DNA from: Thermoproteota archaeon
GTDB taxonomy: Archaea > Korarchaeota > Korarchaeia > Korarchaeales > Korarchaeaceae
Direction of reading: 5' to 3'
DNA: 40,227 nt
Assembly (NCBI GenBank): GCA_027491735.1
Contig: JAOZGP010000014.1
Location: forward strand, 1-40,227
Part shown: in pieces, positions 15,263 through 23,694 of the stretch
Layout of the letters: each line of letters opens with the position of its first letter
Position numbering within the stretch: position 1 is the stretch's first letter
Made by a program: the position numbers and the translations under genes
The notes under the pieces: generated by a model
What the model was told of the DNA's origin: nothing
Database searches by the model: none
The model's input: the letters and a program-made list of their open reading frames with translations, nothing else

Positions 15263-16514
15263 AGCTCCAGTCCCAGGACAGATCCTCGGGTATATAGGTT
15301 CCGTAAACTATGGCACCTCTCCAGACGCTGAACTGAGGATCTCGGATCATTGCAGGCGAGGAATCCATACCTCTTGCCTTAAGCAGAATTCTGAGTTTTT
15401 CTGGGGAATTAACGGCTATCCCCTCAAGACCAGTCGGAGCCTTCCAGTTGAAGGCCCCGCCGGATAATATTATTCTCTTCAGCAGAGCGGGTTGTATTTC
15501 TATGGGAGTCTTGGAGATCGCTATCCTGACGGCATCTCCAAGATCTACGCTACCGGGTATTACCTCCCCTCCCACCACAGTGTCCTTTGGTGGAGTGAAG
15601 CCCCTGATGTAATAGCTCTGAAAGACCTCGTGGGAGGGGTTGAAGAAGTACTCTCCTATCAGGAATCTCATCCATGCCTTGTCTCCGAGGTCTATCTTAA
15701 CAGTCGTTCCGGGTATGGAGAACTCGCTCTTGACAGCTCCGGGATGGGATTTAGTCCACTCTATTGAAGATTTCAGCTCTCTCGGAACAAGTCCAACCAT
15801 TTCCTTGAAGTTCTTGACGAACTTCTCCTCACGAGCCAGATCGGAGTATCCCAGATCCTTCAGTATCTGAGCCGTTATCCTATCCGAGTCTGATCCACCT
15901 CTGTTCAGAGGTATGAGGGCCGACCTGATGACGTCCCTGCTTATAGGTGTTATCTGTGTGTTTCCGTGACCTGACTCTATGACTGTACATGTGACAGCCT
16001 TCTCGGAGATCGCCACAGCTAGAGGTTGGGGTACTATGGTTACCGCCTTGACCAAGCCGCCACCAAAGGAGGAGTTCACTTCCTTTACTATGTCGAACAT
16101 CCTCTCGTACATGTAGACAGGGGACTGAGCTGCTAGGGCGACCACCAGGAAAAATCCACAAAAAGGTTCTCCCTCCGGTGTCCTTGGTCCAGGATAGTAC
16201 TTCCTGAGCGCGTATTCTATTATTTTAAGTATAACCTTCCAGCCTCTGACGTCGTCCCTCTCCACCACGCCGTTCCTCATCGGATAGTGAAGCCTCGACA
16301 GGTCAGCTTTGGATTCCAGATATTCGGAGACTTCGGGTCCTACCACAACTTCTTCAGCCTTTATTCCTCTTATCTCAGCAGATACCTTGGATATCTTTGG
16401 AAAATACCCTCTGTTATCTGTTATGTCTGGATATCTGCCCCTCCACACAGGACCGAACTTCACTAAGCTGGTGCCGAAGTCTATGGCGAACACCGGTCGT
16501 TGGATTACGTTCAA
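15234..16514 (-). CDS. Crenactin (archaeal actin)
   Basis: Crenactin forms actin-like double-helical filaments and is found in Thermoproteales, Korarchaeota and Caldiarchaeum-like archaea. The match to Pyrobaculum crenactin as I remember it is close along the whole length: phosphate-1 loop FAIDFGTSLVKFGP (residues 9-22), LHYPMRNGVVERDDVRGW, VTIVPQPLAVAISEKAV, phosphate-2 loop VIESGHGNTQITPI (178-191), LNRGGSDSDRITAQILKDLG, GLVPRELK, the adenosine motif IILSGGAFNWKAPTGLEG and FSVWRGAIVYG. At 426 residues it is full length. The start is TTG 16514. No arcadin gene is recognisable nearby, unlike the Pyrobaculum Arcade cluster; here it sits between ogt and a DUF72 gene. Confidence 0.95.
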   Translation of the reverse strand: MNVIQRPVFAIDFGTSLVKFGPVWRGRYPDITDNRGYFPKISKVSAEIRGIKAEEVVVGPEVSEYLESKADLSRLHYPMRNGVVERDDVRGWKVILKIIEYALRKYYPGPRTPEGEPFCGFFLVVALAAQSPVYMYERMFDIVKEVNSSFGGGLVKAVTIVPQPLAVAISEKAVTCTVIESGHGNTQITPISRDVIRSALIPLNRGGSDSDRITAQILKDLGYSDLAREEKFVKNFKEMVGLVPRELKSSIEWTKSHPGAVKSEFSIPGTTVKIDLGDKAWMRFLIGEYFFNPSHEVFQSYYIRGFTPPKDTVVGGEVIPGSVDLGDAVRIAISKTPIEIQPALLKRIILSGGAFNWKAPTGLEGIAVNSPEKLRILLKARGMDSSPAMIRDPQFSVWRGAIVYGTYIPEDLSWDWSSMEGWLYLE

Positions 16515-17103
16515 GTCTACACCCTCCTCTGAGAGACCAAAGAATATTTCTTGAGGAAACCTTTTTAGAGTTAATCACCTCGATGCCTTCTCTCCTCAGA
16601 AGGAGGGCTTTTTTGTCCAGGCCATAGCTGTACCCTCCTAGGTTGAGGTCGCTTCTGATAACCCGATGACATGGGTATACTATTGGAAGAGGGTTTTTGG
16701 AGAGCATAAGTCCTACTGCACGGGGATGTAAATTGGACACCTCTGATATAGCCCGATAGGTCGTAACTTTCCCTCGAGAGATTAGGAGCAGAGATCTAAT
16801 CACCCTCCTAAGCCTGTCTTGAGGTGGAAGTCGAACTCTCTGGAGATCTACTTTCAGAGGTTTACCAAGAAATCCCTCATATATCTTCTCCGCAATGTCC
16901 AGCCCACTAACCCCTTTATCAGGAAGAGGAACCGACCCCCATACCCTCTGAAAGGATCTCTGGAGAAGTCTTGCGGCGATCTCGCGGTTTTCCAGAGGTA
17001 TCGTGTTTCCAAGAAGGTAACCTCCCTCAAGAACCAGAGCCACGTAAAAACCACTTATTTCATGAACAACCAAGCGAGGGCGGATCAATGTTATCCCCTG
17101 CAA
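16414..17103 (-). CDS. ogt: Methylated-DNA-protein cysteine methyltransferase (Ogt)
   Basis: This is a suicide repair protein that removes O6-alkyl groups from guanine. The catalytic motif is VYPCHRVIRSD with Cys145, preceded by the arginine-finger-type helix HPRAVGLMLSKNPLPI and followed by LGGYSYGLDKKALLLRREG, all typical. The N-terminal 90 residues are the usual non-catalytic domain. The last 50 residues are odd: they overlap the crenactin reading frame by 101 nt and are Arg-rich without family likeness. One frame back, after a run of five A near 16566, the sequence reads GFLKKYSLVSQRRV and stops at TAG two bases before the crenactin TTG. A lost base (or slippage) at that run may therefore have replaced the true end. 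Confidence 0.88.
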   Translation of the reverse strand: MQGITLIRPRLVVHEISGFYVALVLEGGYLLGNTIPLENREIAARLLQRSFQRVWGSVPLPDKGVSGLDIAEKIYEGFLGKPLKVDLQRVRLPPQDRLRRVIRSLLLISRGKVTTYRAISEVSNLHPRAVGLMLSKNPLPIVYPCHRVIRSDLNLGGYSYGLDKKALLLRREGIEVINSKKVSSRNILWSLRGGCRLERNPTTGVRHRLRHQLSEVRSCVEGQISRHNR

Positions 17104-17137
17104 GTTTAAGAGGGCGGGCGCCTGATTTATAAGACTG

Positions 17138-18163
17138 ATGATAGAGATTGAGGGGAGCTATGGTGAGGGCGGTGGCTCGATCCTGCGCTACTCAGTAGCT
17201 CTATCGATAGTGTCGGGAGAACCGATACGTGTTTTCAATATAAGAGCTAGGAGAAGGCCTCCCGGTCTCAAGGCACAACATCTAACTGCTGTGAAAATGC
17301 TTTCAAGCATAAGCAATGCTGATTGTCAAGGGCTCTATGTGGGGTCCAAGGAGATAGTCTTTATCCCAGGAGAGGTGAGTGGTGGCGAGTTTTCCTTTGA
17401 TGTTGGTACTGCAGGTAGCTTATCTCTCCTAATTCAGGCAGCAACCCCCATTTCTGTGGTGCTCAGGTCCCCTCTGATCCTGAGGCTTAGAGGTGGTACC
17501 GACGTCAAGATGGCTCCACTCATGGACTATATGAGGTTTGTCTTCTCCGAGAACCTAAAGCTTTTAGGTGTGAGGTGCGAGATAGAGCTTCACAGGAGAG
17601 GACACTATCCCCGTGGAGGCGGTTTGGTCACCTTTAAGCTCTTTCCATCAAAGGTCCATGAGATAGACCATGTGGAGTTCAGAGGTCGGGCGAAGATGGT
17701 TCATGGAGTCGCTCACGCCGTTAAGCTTCCGCATCATGTGGTGGAGAGGATTGCACAATCGGCTGAGAAGACACTCCGGAGTGAGGGCATCGCTGCTGAG
17801 GTGAAGAGGATCTGGAGCCAAAACGGTCATCTAGGGCCTGGTGCTGGCATAGTTATCTGGATGAAGGATGAAACGGTTATTGGAGCTGATTCTCTTGGAG
17901 AGAAGGGGAAACCCAGTGAAGTTGTTGGGAAGGAGGCTGCCAGTAAGCTGCTTGCTGAGCTGAAATCTGGCATGGCGTTCGACAGACACATGGGAGACAT
18001 GATCCTTCCGTACCTAGCGATAGCTGGAGGTGGAAAAGTTGGCGTCTCTGAGTTGAGTATGCACGCTAAATCGAATATGTGGCTCTGTGAGAGGATATTG
18101 AAGACCGAGTTCAGGGTGGAAGGTGGTCTGGGAAAGCCCTCAGTAGTAGAGGTCGTGAGGTGA
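17138..18163 (+). CDS. rtcA: RNA 3'-terminal phosphate cyclase
   Basis: RtcA turns an RNA 3'-phosphate into a 2',3'-cyclic phosphate using ATP through an enzyme-His-AMP intermediate. The start IEIEGSYGEGGGSILRYSVA is the family signature, followed by RARRRPPGLKAQHLTAVKML, FDVGTAGSLSLLIQ, LRGGTDVKMAPLMDYM, GHYPRGGGLV and the active-site region FDRHMGDMILPYLAIAGG, where the His is adenylated. The length (341) is typical. It is followed one base later by the RPA gene, and that in turn overlaps the XPF gene, so the three are probably one transcript for nucleic-acid repair and processing. Confidence 0.96.
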   Translation: MIEIEGSYGEGGGSILRYSVALSIVSGEPIRVFNIRARRRPPGLKAQHLTAVKMLSSISNADCQGLYVGSKEIVFIPGEVSGGEFSFDVGTAGSLSLLIQAATPISVVLRSPLILRLRGGTDVKMAPLMDYMRFVFSENLKLLGVRCEIELHRRGHYPRGGGLVTFKLFPSKVHEIDHVEFRGRAKMVHGVAHAVKLPHHVVERIAQSAEKTLRSEGIAAEVKRIWSQNGHLGPGAGIVIWMKDETVIGADSLGEKGKPSEVVGKEAASKLLAELKSGMAFDRHMGDMILPYLAIAGGGKVGVSELSMHAKSNMWLCERILKTEFRVEGGLGKPSVVEVVR

Positions 18164-18164
18164 G

Positions 18165-19880
18165 GTGAGCAGGACGAGGCGATCATTCGAGGAACTGCTG
18201 AATTTGATAGCCGCTAAATCCGGGAAGACAAGAGATGAGATAATGGAGAGAGTGTCCAAATACGTCGATGAATATGACGGCATACTTAATGAGGAAGGAG
18301 CGCTCTACTTAGTAGCTCATGATCTTGGAGTTAGTTTCCTCGAGAACCGTTCTAGAGAGGAGCTGTCCGGTCCCGTTCCCATAGATAAGCTAGCTCCTGG
18401 CATGAGGAAGGCTGTGCTGGAGGGCAGAGTTATTAGAATGTATGGAGTTATTAGGTTTAGAAGCAAAGATGGATCGGAGGGGGAGAGAGGGGAATTCCTG
18501 CTGGCGGATGAGAGCGGTGTAGTCCGCGTTATTATATGGTCCAAGGGTTTGATTGAGAAGATCAGGGCTGGAGAGATGAGGGAAGGCGACGTCGTGAGGA
18601 TAAAGGGTGCGCGGGTAGGGAGGAGAGGTTCTGACGTTGTTGCGAATCTGGACTCAGGAGCCGAGCTGGAGGTACTTCGAGGAGAGTTCCCGGGCTATCC
18701 ACTGCCCGACCGTAAACCCCTAAGAGTTTCCGAGATATTTGAGACTGAGGCTCCTGAGATCGATGTTTTGGGAGTTGTGTCAGCCATATTTGATATTAGG
18801 GAGTTTGAGAGAAGGGACGGCTCGGCTGGCCGCCTCCTCTCTTTAATAATTAGGGATGAGGAAAGCGGCGATAGCGTGAGAGTGGTCCTATGGGACGAAA
18901 AGACCGAGCTCGCCAGGTCCATAAACACGGGAGATCGGGTAGTTCTCAGGAACTTCAAACTAAAGTTTAGAGATGACATGCCCGAGCTTCACAGCACTGT
19001 TAGGAGCTCAGTTAAGCCTTTGCCAGGTTCTAAGGAGGATATAGAAGGAGAGCTCATATTTGTTACTGGGGTAAGGACAACTAGAACCAGAAGAGGAGCT
19101 CTACTGAAGTTCTTAAGGTTCGTTCTGAGGAAAGGAGATGTTCTGCTTGTGGGAAAAGCGTGGGAGGACGTCGCTGATGTCCTCAGCAAAGCTTGTCCTG
19201 CTGTCGTGCGAATAAGAGGGGCTATCGTCTATGGAGAAGGGTCTGTACGAAGAATAGCTCTGGGAAGGGACTCAGAAATAGAGATCATAGGGCGTCTAGA
19301 GAGCCAGCTGGACGATCGAGAAAAGAAGGAATGTCTGAGTGCACTATACCCGAGAAACTGGATAGAGGAACTATCTAAAGGCTCTGCTGAGGTCAGAGGA
19401 GCTATAACTCAGATGAGTGATGTTTTCATAAGATGGTATTGCTCCAACTGCGGTAAGGAGGCCACTAAGGAGTACGGACGCTTTGCGTGTGAGGAGTGTG
19501 GTGAAGGCGTTGAGGCCTTTCCCAGAGCGAGCATGTTCATGAATGTTGAGGACGGGACCGGTGTCCTTAGAGTCATCCTGCTCGACTCCGTGCTCGAGAA
19601 GTTTCTGGGCAGGACCTTGGATGAGATGCTCAAGGAGATAGAAATGAACGGTCTGGAGGAAGACAGGTTTCCAACCGATGAGCTAAGAGAGAAGATCCTG
19701 GGAAGGGATTTCATTTTGAGAGGTACTGTGAGGGTGGACGGAGGATCTCTGAGAATGATAGCCGATGAGATTGTCTCGATGAATACCATGGAGGAAATAG
19801 CCCTTCTTGAGAAGAAGCTCCTCGAGGAGATGAGACGTTTCGCATCGAAGGAGGCTGTCCATGAGAAGAATAATCGTTGA
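18165..19880 (+). CDS. Replication protein A-like ssDNA-binding protein
   Basis: This is a large single-strand DNA-binding protein with several OB folds. OB-like repeats are visible at about residues 85-170 (GEFLLADESGVVRVIIWSKG), 185-285 (LSLIIRDEESGDSVRVVLWD) and 400-560, where the C-terminal fold carries a Cys4 zinc finger (CSNCG near 426 and CEECG near 443) and FMNVEDGTGVLRVILLD. This arrangement is that of euryarchaeal RPA1/RPA41 rather than the short crenarchaeal SSB. The segment at about 290-370 (VTGVRTTRTRRGALLKFLRF) has no clear match. A helical N-terminal region with EELLNLIAAKSGKTRDEI precedes the OB folds. The GTG start at 18165 lies one base after the rtcA stop; the end overlaps XPF by 20 nt. 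Confidence 0.9.
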   Translation: MSRTRRSFEELLNLIAAKSGKTRDEIMERVSKYVDEYDGILNEEGALYLVAHDLGVSFLENRSREELSGPVPIDKLAPGMRKAVLEGRVIRMYGVIRFRSKDGSEGERGEFLLADESGVVRVIIWSKGLIEKIRAGEMREGDVVRIKGARVGRRGSDVVANLDSGAELEVLRGEFPGYPLPDRKPLRVSEIFETEAPEIDVLGVVSAIFDIREFERRDGSAGRLLSLIIRDEESGDSVRVVLWDEKTELARSINTGDRVVLRNFKLKFRDDMPELHSTVRSSVKPLPGSKEDIEGELIFVTGVRTTRTRRGALLKFLRFVLRKGDVLLVGKAWEDVADVLSKACPAVVRIRGAIVYGEGSVRRIALGRDSEIEIIGRLESQLDDREKKECLSALYPRNWIEELSKGSAEVRGAITQMSDVFIRWYCSNCGKEATKEYGRFACEECGEGVEAFPRASMFMNVEDGTGVLRVILLDSVLEKFLGRTLDEMLKEIEMNGLEEDRFPTDELREKILGRDFILRGTVRVDGGSLRMIADEIVSMNTMEEIALLEKKLLEEMRRFASKEAVHEKNNR

Positions 19881-20520
19881 GAGTCGAGAGCCGGAGGAGA
19901 TTGCAGCTATGCTAAGGAAGAAGGGTTTGTGGGTCGAGAGAAAACAGTTTGAGCCGGGGGATTACCTGATAAGTGATAAAATCTGCTTGGAGAGGAAGTC
20001 GATAACGGATTTTATAAGATCGATATACGACGGAAGAATCTTCAACCAAGCGAGAAGGATGAGCGACCTGTTCGATAGAGTGATATTGGTTGTCGAGGGC
20101 GATCCCGAGGGCATCCTGGATCACAGAGAGAAGAAGATTTTGTATTCTGCCATAGCATCATTGATATTTAATAATGTCTCGGTCGTGCAGGTAAAAGATA
20201 GATCGTCCTTTGTGGAGTTCCTGGCATCCCTAGCATCTAAAACCGAGGGGAGATCGGAACCTATCTTGGTTAGGCATGTAGGCCGGTTGAAAAACGACTA
20301 CGAGACAGCCATACAGGTGCTCTGTGGTTTCCCGGGAGTAGGCATTAAACTCGCCGAAAGGCTTATTAAGAGGTTTGGTTCGCTGAGGAGAATTTTTTCG
20401 GCAACGTATGCCGAATTAAAACCTATTTTAGGAGAGAAGCGAGCGCAAGCGTTTCTGGAGATGCTGGATAAAAGGATCACGGAGAAGGAGGGAAGGAGGC
20501 CTGAAGAGCTAAGGTTTTAG
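19861..20520 (+). CDS. XPF/Mus81-family structure-specific endonuclease (short form)
   Basis: The nuclease cuts branched DNA near 3' flaps, acting with PCNA in TACK archaea. The ERCC4 domain fills residues 1-130, with IIVESREPEEI, the GDY at 33-35 and the catalytic ICLERKSITDFIRSI (E44-R45-K46, D50). Two helix-hairpin-helix motifs follow (VLCGFPGVGIKLAERLIKRF and LKPILGEKRAQAFLEML). There is no helicase domain, so this is the crenarchaeal short type, not Hef. It overlaps the RPA gene start-to-end by 20 nt, which supports joint translation, and its last 12 nt overlap the AsnRS gene tail on the other strand. No PCNA-binding PIP box is obvious at the C-terminus. Confidence 0.95.
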   Translation: MRRIIVESREPEEIAAMLRKKGLWVERKQFEPGDYLISDKICLERKSITDFIRSIYDGRIFNQARRMSDLFDRVILVVEGDPEGILDHREKKILYSAIASLIFNNVSVVQVKDRSSFVEFLASLASKTEGRSEPILVRHVGRLKNDYETAIQVLCGFPGVGIKLAERLIKRFGSLRRIFSATYAELKPILGEKRAQAFLEMLDKRITEKEGRRPEELRF

Positions 20521-21816
20521 CCTGGTGGGAGTCCTCGGGAAGGGAATCACATCCCTGACGGTTTCCGTCCCAGAGATCCACCAAACCGTCCGATCTACAC
20601 CCAGACCGAATCCGGAGTGTGGCACCGATCCATACCTTCTCAGGTCCAGATACCAGTAATAATCCCTTGGATTCAGATTCTCCTCCTGTATTCTCTTCAC
20701 CAACTCATCCAGGCTGTCTATCCTCTGACCTCCACCCACTATCTCCCCTATTCCCTCTGGAGCTAGGAGATCAGCACAAAGTACTTTTCTGTTGTCCTCA
20801 GGATCCACCTTGTGATAGAAAGCGCGAGTGGCTTTGGGATATCTTGTCACAAAAATGGGTTCGTCGAACTCCAGAGAAATCGCTCTCTCAGCTTCCGTGC
20901 TGAGGTCCTCCCCCCAGCGGATATCCACCCCTTTCTCCTTGGATATCTCCACCGCCTCATCGTAGGATATCCTGGGAAACCTCCCTGAGGGGGGTTCAAA
21001 CTTCCTGCCTATGAGGTCCAGCTCTCTTCCGCATTCATCATAGGTCCTCTCACACGCTTGTTTGAGGGAGTCCTCGACGACGTTCATCATGTCCTCGAGA
21101 GTAGCCCAGGCCATCTCTGCCTCGAAGTGCCAGAACTCGGTGAGATGCCTCCTCGTCCTCGACTTCTCAGCTCTGAAGCTGGGTTGCATGGTATATACGT
21201 TGTCGAATGCGAATATAAGAGCTTCCAAGTAGAACTGAGAGCTCTGAGTCAGATAGGCGTCCCTCCCGAAGTAGTCCAATTTGAAGAGTGTGGCCCCTCC
21301 CTCCACAGCCGCTTGGACGAAGGTAGGAGCTTCAACTCTCGTGAACCCGTGATCATCGTACCAATCGAGCAGTGACCTGATGAACGTTCCCCTTATCTTC
21401 AGTAGAGCCTGCACTTTTCTGCTTCTTAGATGAAGATGTCTGTAATCGAAGAGAACCTCCTTGCTTGTGTCCTTCTTCAAAGGAAAGTCCTCTGCCAGGT
21501 TGAAGACTTGTAGGTTGGTTGCATGGAGTTCCATTCCTCCAGGAGCTCTTTCATCTCGATGAACGATACCTTCGACGATCAAGGAGCTCTCTATTGTCAG
21601 CTTCCTTGCTAGACTCATCTGCTCCTCTCCTAAGAGATCCCTCTTGAAGACCACCTGAACAACACCCGTGGAGTCCCGCAGAATTATAAAGACCACTCCG
21701 CCGAGCTCCCTCCTACGATGTACCCATCCAGCTATCCTGACACGTTGACCCTCCCCAAGAAGGAAGAGCTCCTCGATAAACTTCTCCCTCATGAATCGCG
21801 GTCTATTGGAGGGCAC
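20509..21816 (-). CDS. asnS: Asparaginyl-tRNA synthetase
   Basis: This is a class IIb synthetase that charges tRNA-Asn. The N-terminal OB fold (about 20-105) has VRIAGWVHRRRELGGVVFII. The catalytic domain has motif 1 near FIRSLLDWYDDHGFTRVEAP, then YLTQSSQFYLEALIFAFDNV, motif 2 PSFRAEKSRTRRHLTEFWHF and motif 3 SGFGLGVDRTVWWISG followed by RDVIPFPRTP. The LTQSSQFYLEA sequence and the HLTEFWHFEAEMAW context fit AsnRS better than the non-discriminating AspRS. At 435 residues it is full length. ATG 21816 (MPSNRPRF) or 21792 (MREKFIEE) may start it. Presence of AsnRS suggests direct charging rather than Asp-tRNA amidation. Confidence 0.93.
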   Translation of the reverse strand: MPSNRPRFMREKFIEELFLLGEGQRVRIAGWVHRRRELGGVVFIILRDSTGVVQVVFKRDLLGEEQMSLARKLTIESSLIVEGIVHRDERAPGGMELHATNLQVFNLAEDFPLKKDTSKEVLFDYRHLHLRSRKVQALLKIRGTFIRSLLDWYDDHGFTRVEAPTFVQAAVEGGATLFKLDYFGRDAYLTQSSQFYLEALIFAFDNVYTMQPSFRAEKSRTRRHLTEFWHFEAEMAWATLEDMMNVVEDSLKQACERTYDECGRELDLIGRKFEPPSGRFPRISYDEAVEISKEKGVDIRWGEDLSTEAERAISLEFDEPIFVTRYPKATRAFYHKVDPEDNRKVLCADLLAPEGIGEIVGGGQRIDSLDELVKRIQEENLNPRDYYWYLDLRRYGSVPHSGFGLGVDRTVWWISGTETVRDVIPFPRTPTRLKP

Positions 21817-21881
21817 TGACTAGTCACCAACCAGGAAACCCTGAGGTAATAGATAAAATAAACCCTGAAGACTTTGTTAGG

Positions 21882-23219
21882 ATGAGCGACCTGAGAGAAC
21901 TCTTACATAGGAGCGAGCAGCTAGGATTCCTCTACAAGGAGAGCAAGCCCTTATCGGTCATGTACGAATTAGCTGAAGCGCTTAAATCTCGTGATGGAAA
22001 AGGAGCAGTAATCTTTGAGAAGCCGGTGCTTCCTAGCAGGGAGATCTCAAGTATCAGAGTCGCTGGAGGACTTATGAACAACAGGTCCTTGATAGCCGGC
22101 CTGTTAAACGCAAAGAGAGGAGAAGAGATAACGACAAGGATCCTGGAAGCTTTGAGAAGCAGAGATCGTATGACTAAGGAGCTCTCATGTGGTCTCCTTC
22201 CGTTGGATGAGGTGCCTCCCGAGGAGATAGACGTCAGGACCCTGCCGATACTGAAGCATTATAGAGGTGAGGGAGGGAGGTACGTGACCAGTGGCATCTT
22301 CATAGTGCACGACAGAGAGGAAGACCTCTTTTCGCTTTCCTACCATAGAATGATGCTTCTAGGACCGAGAAAGTTCGTCATAAGAGCTGTAGAGGGAAGA
22401 TTTCTTTATAAGAAGGTTTTAGAGGCTGACAGATCAGGCAAGGACTTGCCCATAACAGTGTCGATAGGATCGGAGCTTGGAGTCATGCTTTCCGCTGCAA
22501 CACCGGCCGAGGACATGGACAGACTCGACCTAGCGGGAAGAATTCAGCGGAAATCCGTTGAAATAGCCCGATTAGATGAGGATCTGGTGATTCCAGTTAG
22601 ATCAGAGATCGTGTTCGTTGGAAGGATAAAATCTGGGGTGCGAGCCAGGGAGGGTCCCTTCTACGAGATTTTAGGCAAAGATATTGTGAGAGATCAGCCC
22701 GTGTTCGTCATCGACAGGATCTTCGTGAGAGAGGATCCCATATACTACGCCATCCTTCCAGCAGGATGTGAACACGAGCTCCTGATGGGAATGCCAGTTG
22801 AAGCCAAGATCATGGAGGAGGTCTCGAGGTACTGTAAGGTGAGGGGTGTCGCCATGACATCGGGTGGTGCGCGATGGGTAGAGGCGGCCATAAGCATCCA
22901 GAAGGAGTTCGAGGGGCAGGCTGTTCTAGCTGCTCTGGCCGCGATAAACGCTCATAGGAGCCTGAAGAGGGTCATTGTCGTGGATTCGGACATCGACGTT
23001 CATGACTATGAGTCAGTCATGCGCGCCGTAAACCAGAGAGCTCACGTCCCCGATGATTACATATTTATCAGGAACGCCAGGGGCTCATCCCTGGACAGGA
23101 GCAACCTGAGATATTTGAATGTAGGGGAGAGAAGACTTTTGATTTCGCTGCCGCAGTCGAAACTCATAATAGATGCCACCATAAAGGGCCCTTCTGATCT
23201 CTTTAAGCCGCCCAACTGA
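21882..23219 (+). CDS. UbiD-family decarboxylase (candidate anhydromevalonate phosphate decarboxylase)
   Basis: A prenylated-FMN-dependent decarboxylase of the UbiD fold, 445 residues. Family blocks are clear: LPILKHYRGEGGRYVTSGIF, SYHRMMLLGPRKFVIRAVEG, AREGPFYEILG (the conserved acidic E in the active site), YYAILPAGCEHELLMGMPVE, and near the end RVIVVDSDIDVHDYESVMRA. UbiD homologues do many reactions. In TACK archaea a UbiD-type enzyme decarboxylates trans-anhydromevalonate 5-phosphate in the modified mevalonate pathway. The short length and the lack of a ubiX or aromatic operon next to it are compatible with that role, but this is an inference. The next gene, Rpo8, starts 55 nt after its stop. 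Confidence 0.85.
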   Translation: MSDLRELLHRSEQLGFLYKESKPLSVMYELAEALKSRDGKGAVIFEKPVLPSREISSIRVAGGLMNNRSLIAGLLNAKRGEEITTRILEALRSRDRMTKELSCGLLPLDEVPPEEIDVRTLPILKHYRGEGGRYVTSGIFIVHDREEDLFSLSYHRMMLLGPRKFVIRAVEGRFLYKKVLEADRSGKDLPITVSIGSELGVMLSAATPAEDMDRLDLAGRIQRKSVEIARLDEDLVIPVRSEIVFVGRIKSGVRAREGPFYEILGKDIVRDQPVFVIDRIFVREDPIYYAILPAGCEHELLMGMPVEAKIMEEVSRYCKVRGVAMTSGGARWVEAAISIQKEFEGQAVLAALAAINAHRSLKRVIVVDSDIDVHDYESVMRAVNQRAHVPDDYIFIRNARGSSLDRSNLRYLNVGERRLLISLPQSKLIIDATIKGPSDLFKPPN

Positions 23220-23273
23220 ATGTTTAAGAAGCCTTCAAGTCTCCCTTTGTGTGACTGGATGGAGGGAGTGTTC

Positions 23274-23615
23274 ATGGTCAAGGTGAGAGTTGAGTCCTTG
23301 GAGAAGGACCCAGACTTCAGGCTCATCAAGGTCTCCCTGAAAAGCGAGGGAGGAGGTAAGATATATCTCGAGGTACCTGAAGGAGTTATTAAGGTTAAGG
23401 AGGGATCTAGGGGCGACCTCGCGCTTACCAGAGAAGTTCCCAAGGATAGAGGGGAGAACATCTTGGTGATGAGGGGTGTTGTGTACGAGAATGAGAAGAA
23501 AGCTAAGTCAGCTAAGATCTCCTTCTACGGGCTTTGGATGACAATAAAAGGAGAAGAGAAGCTCCCGAGGGAGCTAAAACCTGGAGATCAGGTATACCTC
23601 CTGCTGAGGTTTTAG
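23274..23615 (+). CDS. RNA polymerase subunit Rpo8 (RpoG)
   Basis: A small beta-barrel protein, 113 residues, whose end KISFYGLWMTIKGEEKLPRE followed by LKPGDQVYLLLRF matches the C-terminus of eukaryotic RPB8 (SFGGLLM-x-L-x-G and YLL) and its archaeal orthologues. Rpo8 is reported only from Thermoproteota and Korarchaeota, so it is a useful taxonomic marker here. I chose ATG 23274 (MVKVRVES), which has GGAGG eight bases upstream; earlier in-frame ATGs at 23259 and 23220 add residues without family likeness. It lies 54 nt after the UbiD-type gene and probably shares its transcript. Confidence 0.85.
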   Translation: MVKVRVESLEKDPDFRLIKVSLKSEGGGKIYLEVPEGVIKVKEGSRGDLALTREVPKDRGENILVMRGVVYENEKKAKSAKISFYGLWMTIKGEEKLPRELKPGDQVYLLLRF

Positions 23616-23694
23616 GTAAGTTTTCGACATCTCTCTGAGGGATGAATCATTTGGTTTAAATTAAGTTTATTTTTAGAAATATTATTTAGCTGGC
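23616..23694 (+). promoter_or_regulatory. A+T-rich promoter region of the TFB-like gene
   Basis: The gap between rpo8 and the next gene holds TTTAAATTAAGTTTATTTTT (about 23654-23673), a strong TATA-like stretch ending about 20-30 nt before the proposed TTG start at 23695. It suggests that the TFB-like and HerA-like genes begin a new transcript. Confidence 0.5.

Noticed and set aside
16560-16572. Programmed -1 frameshifting in ogt
   Set aside because: The A5-G run is not a full slippery heptamer, the upstream codon pairing is poor, and no downstream pseudoknot is seen. A lost base is simpler.
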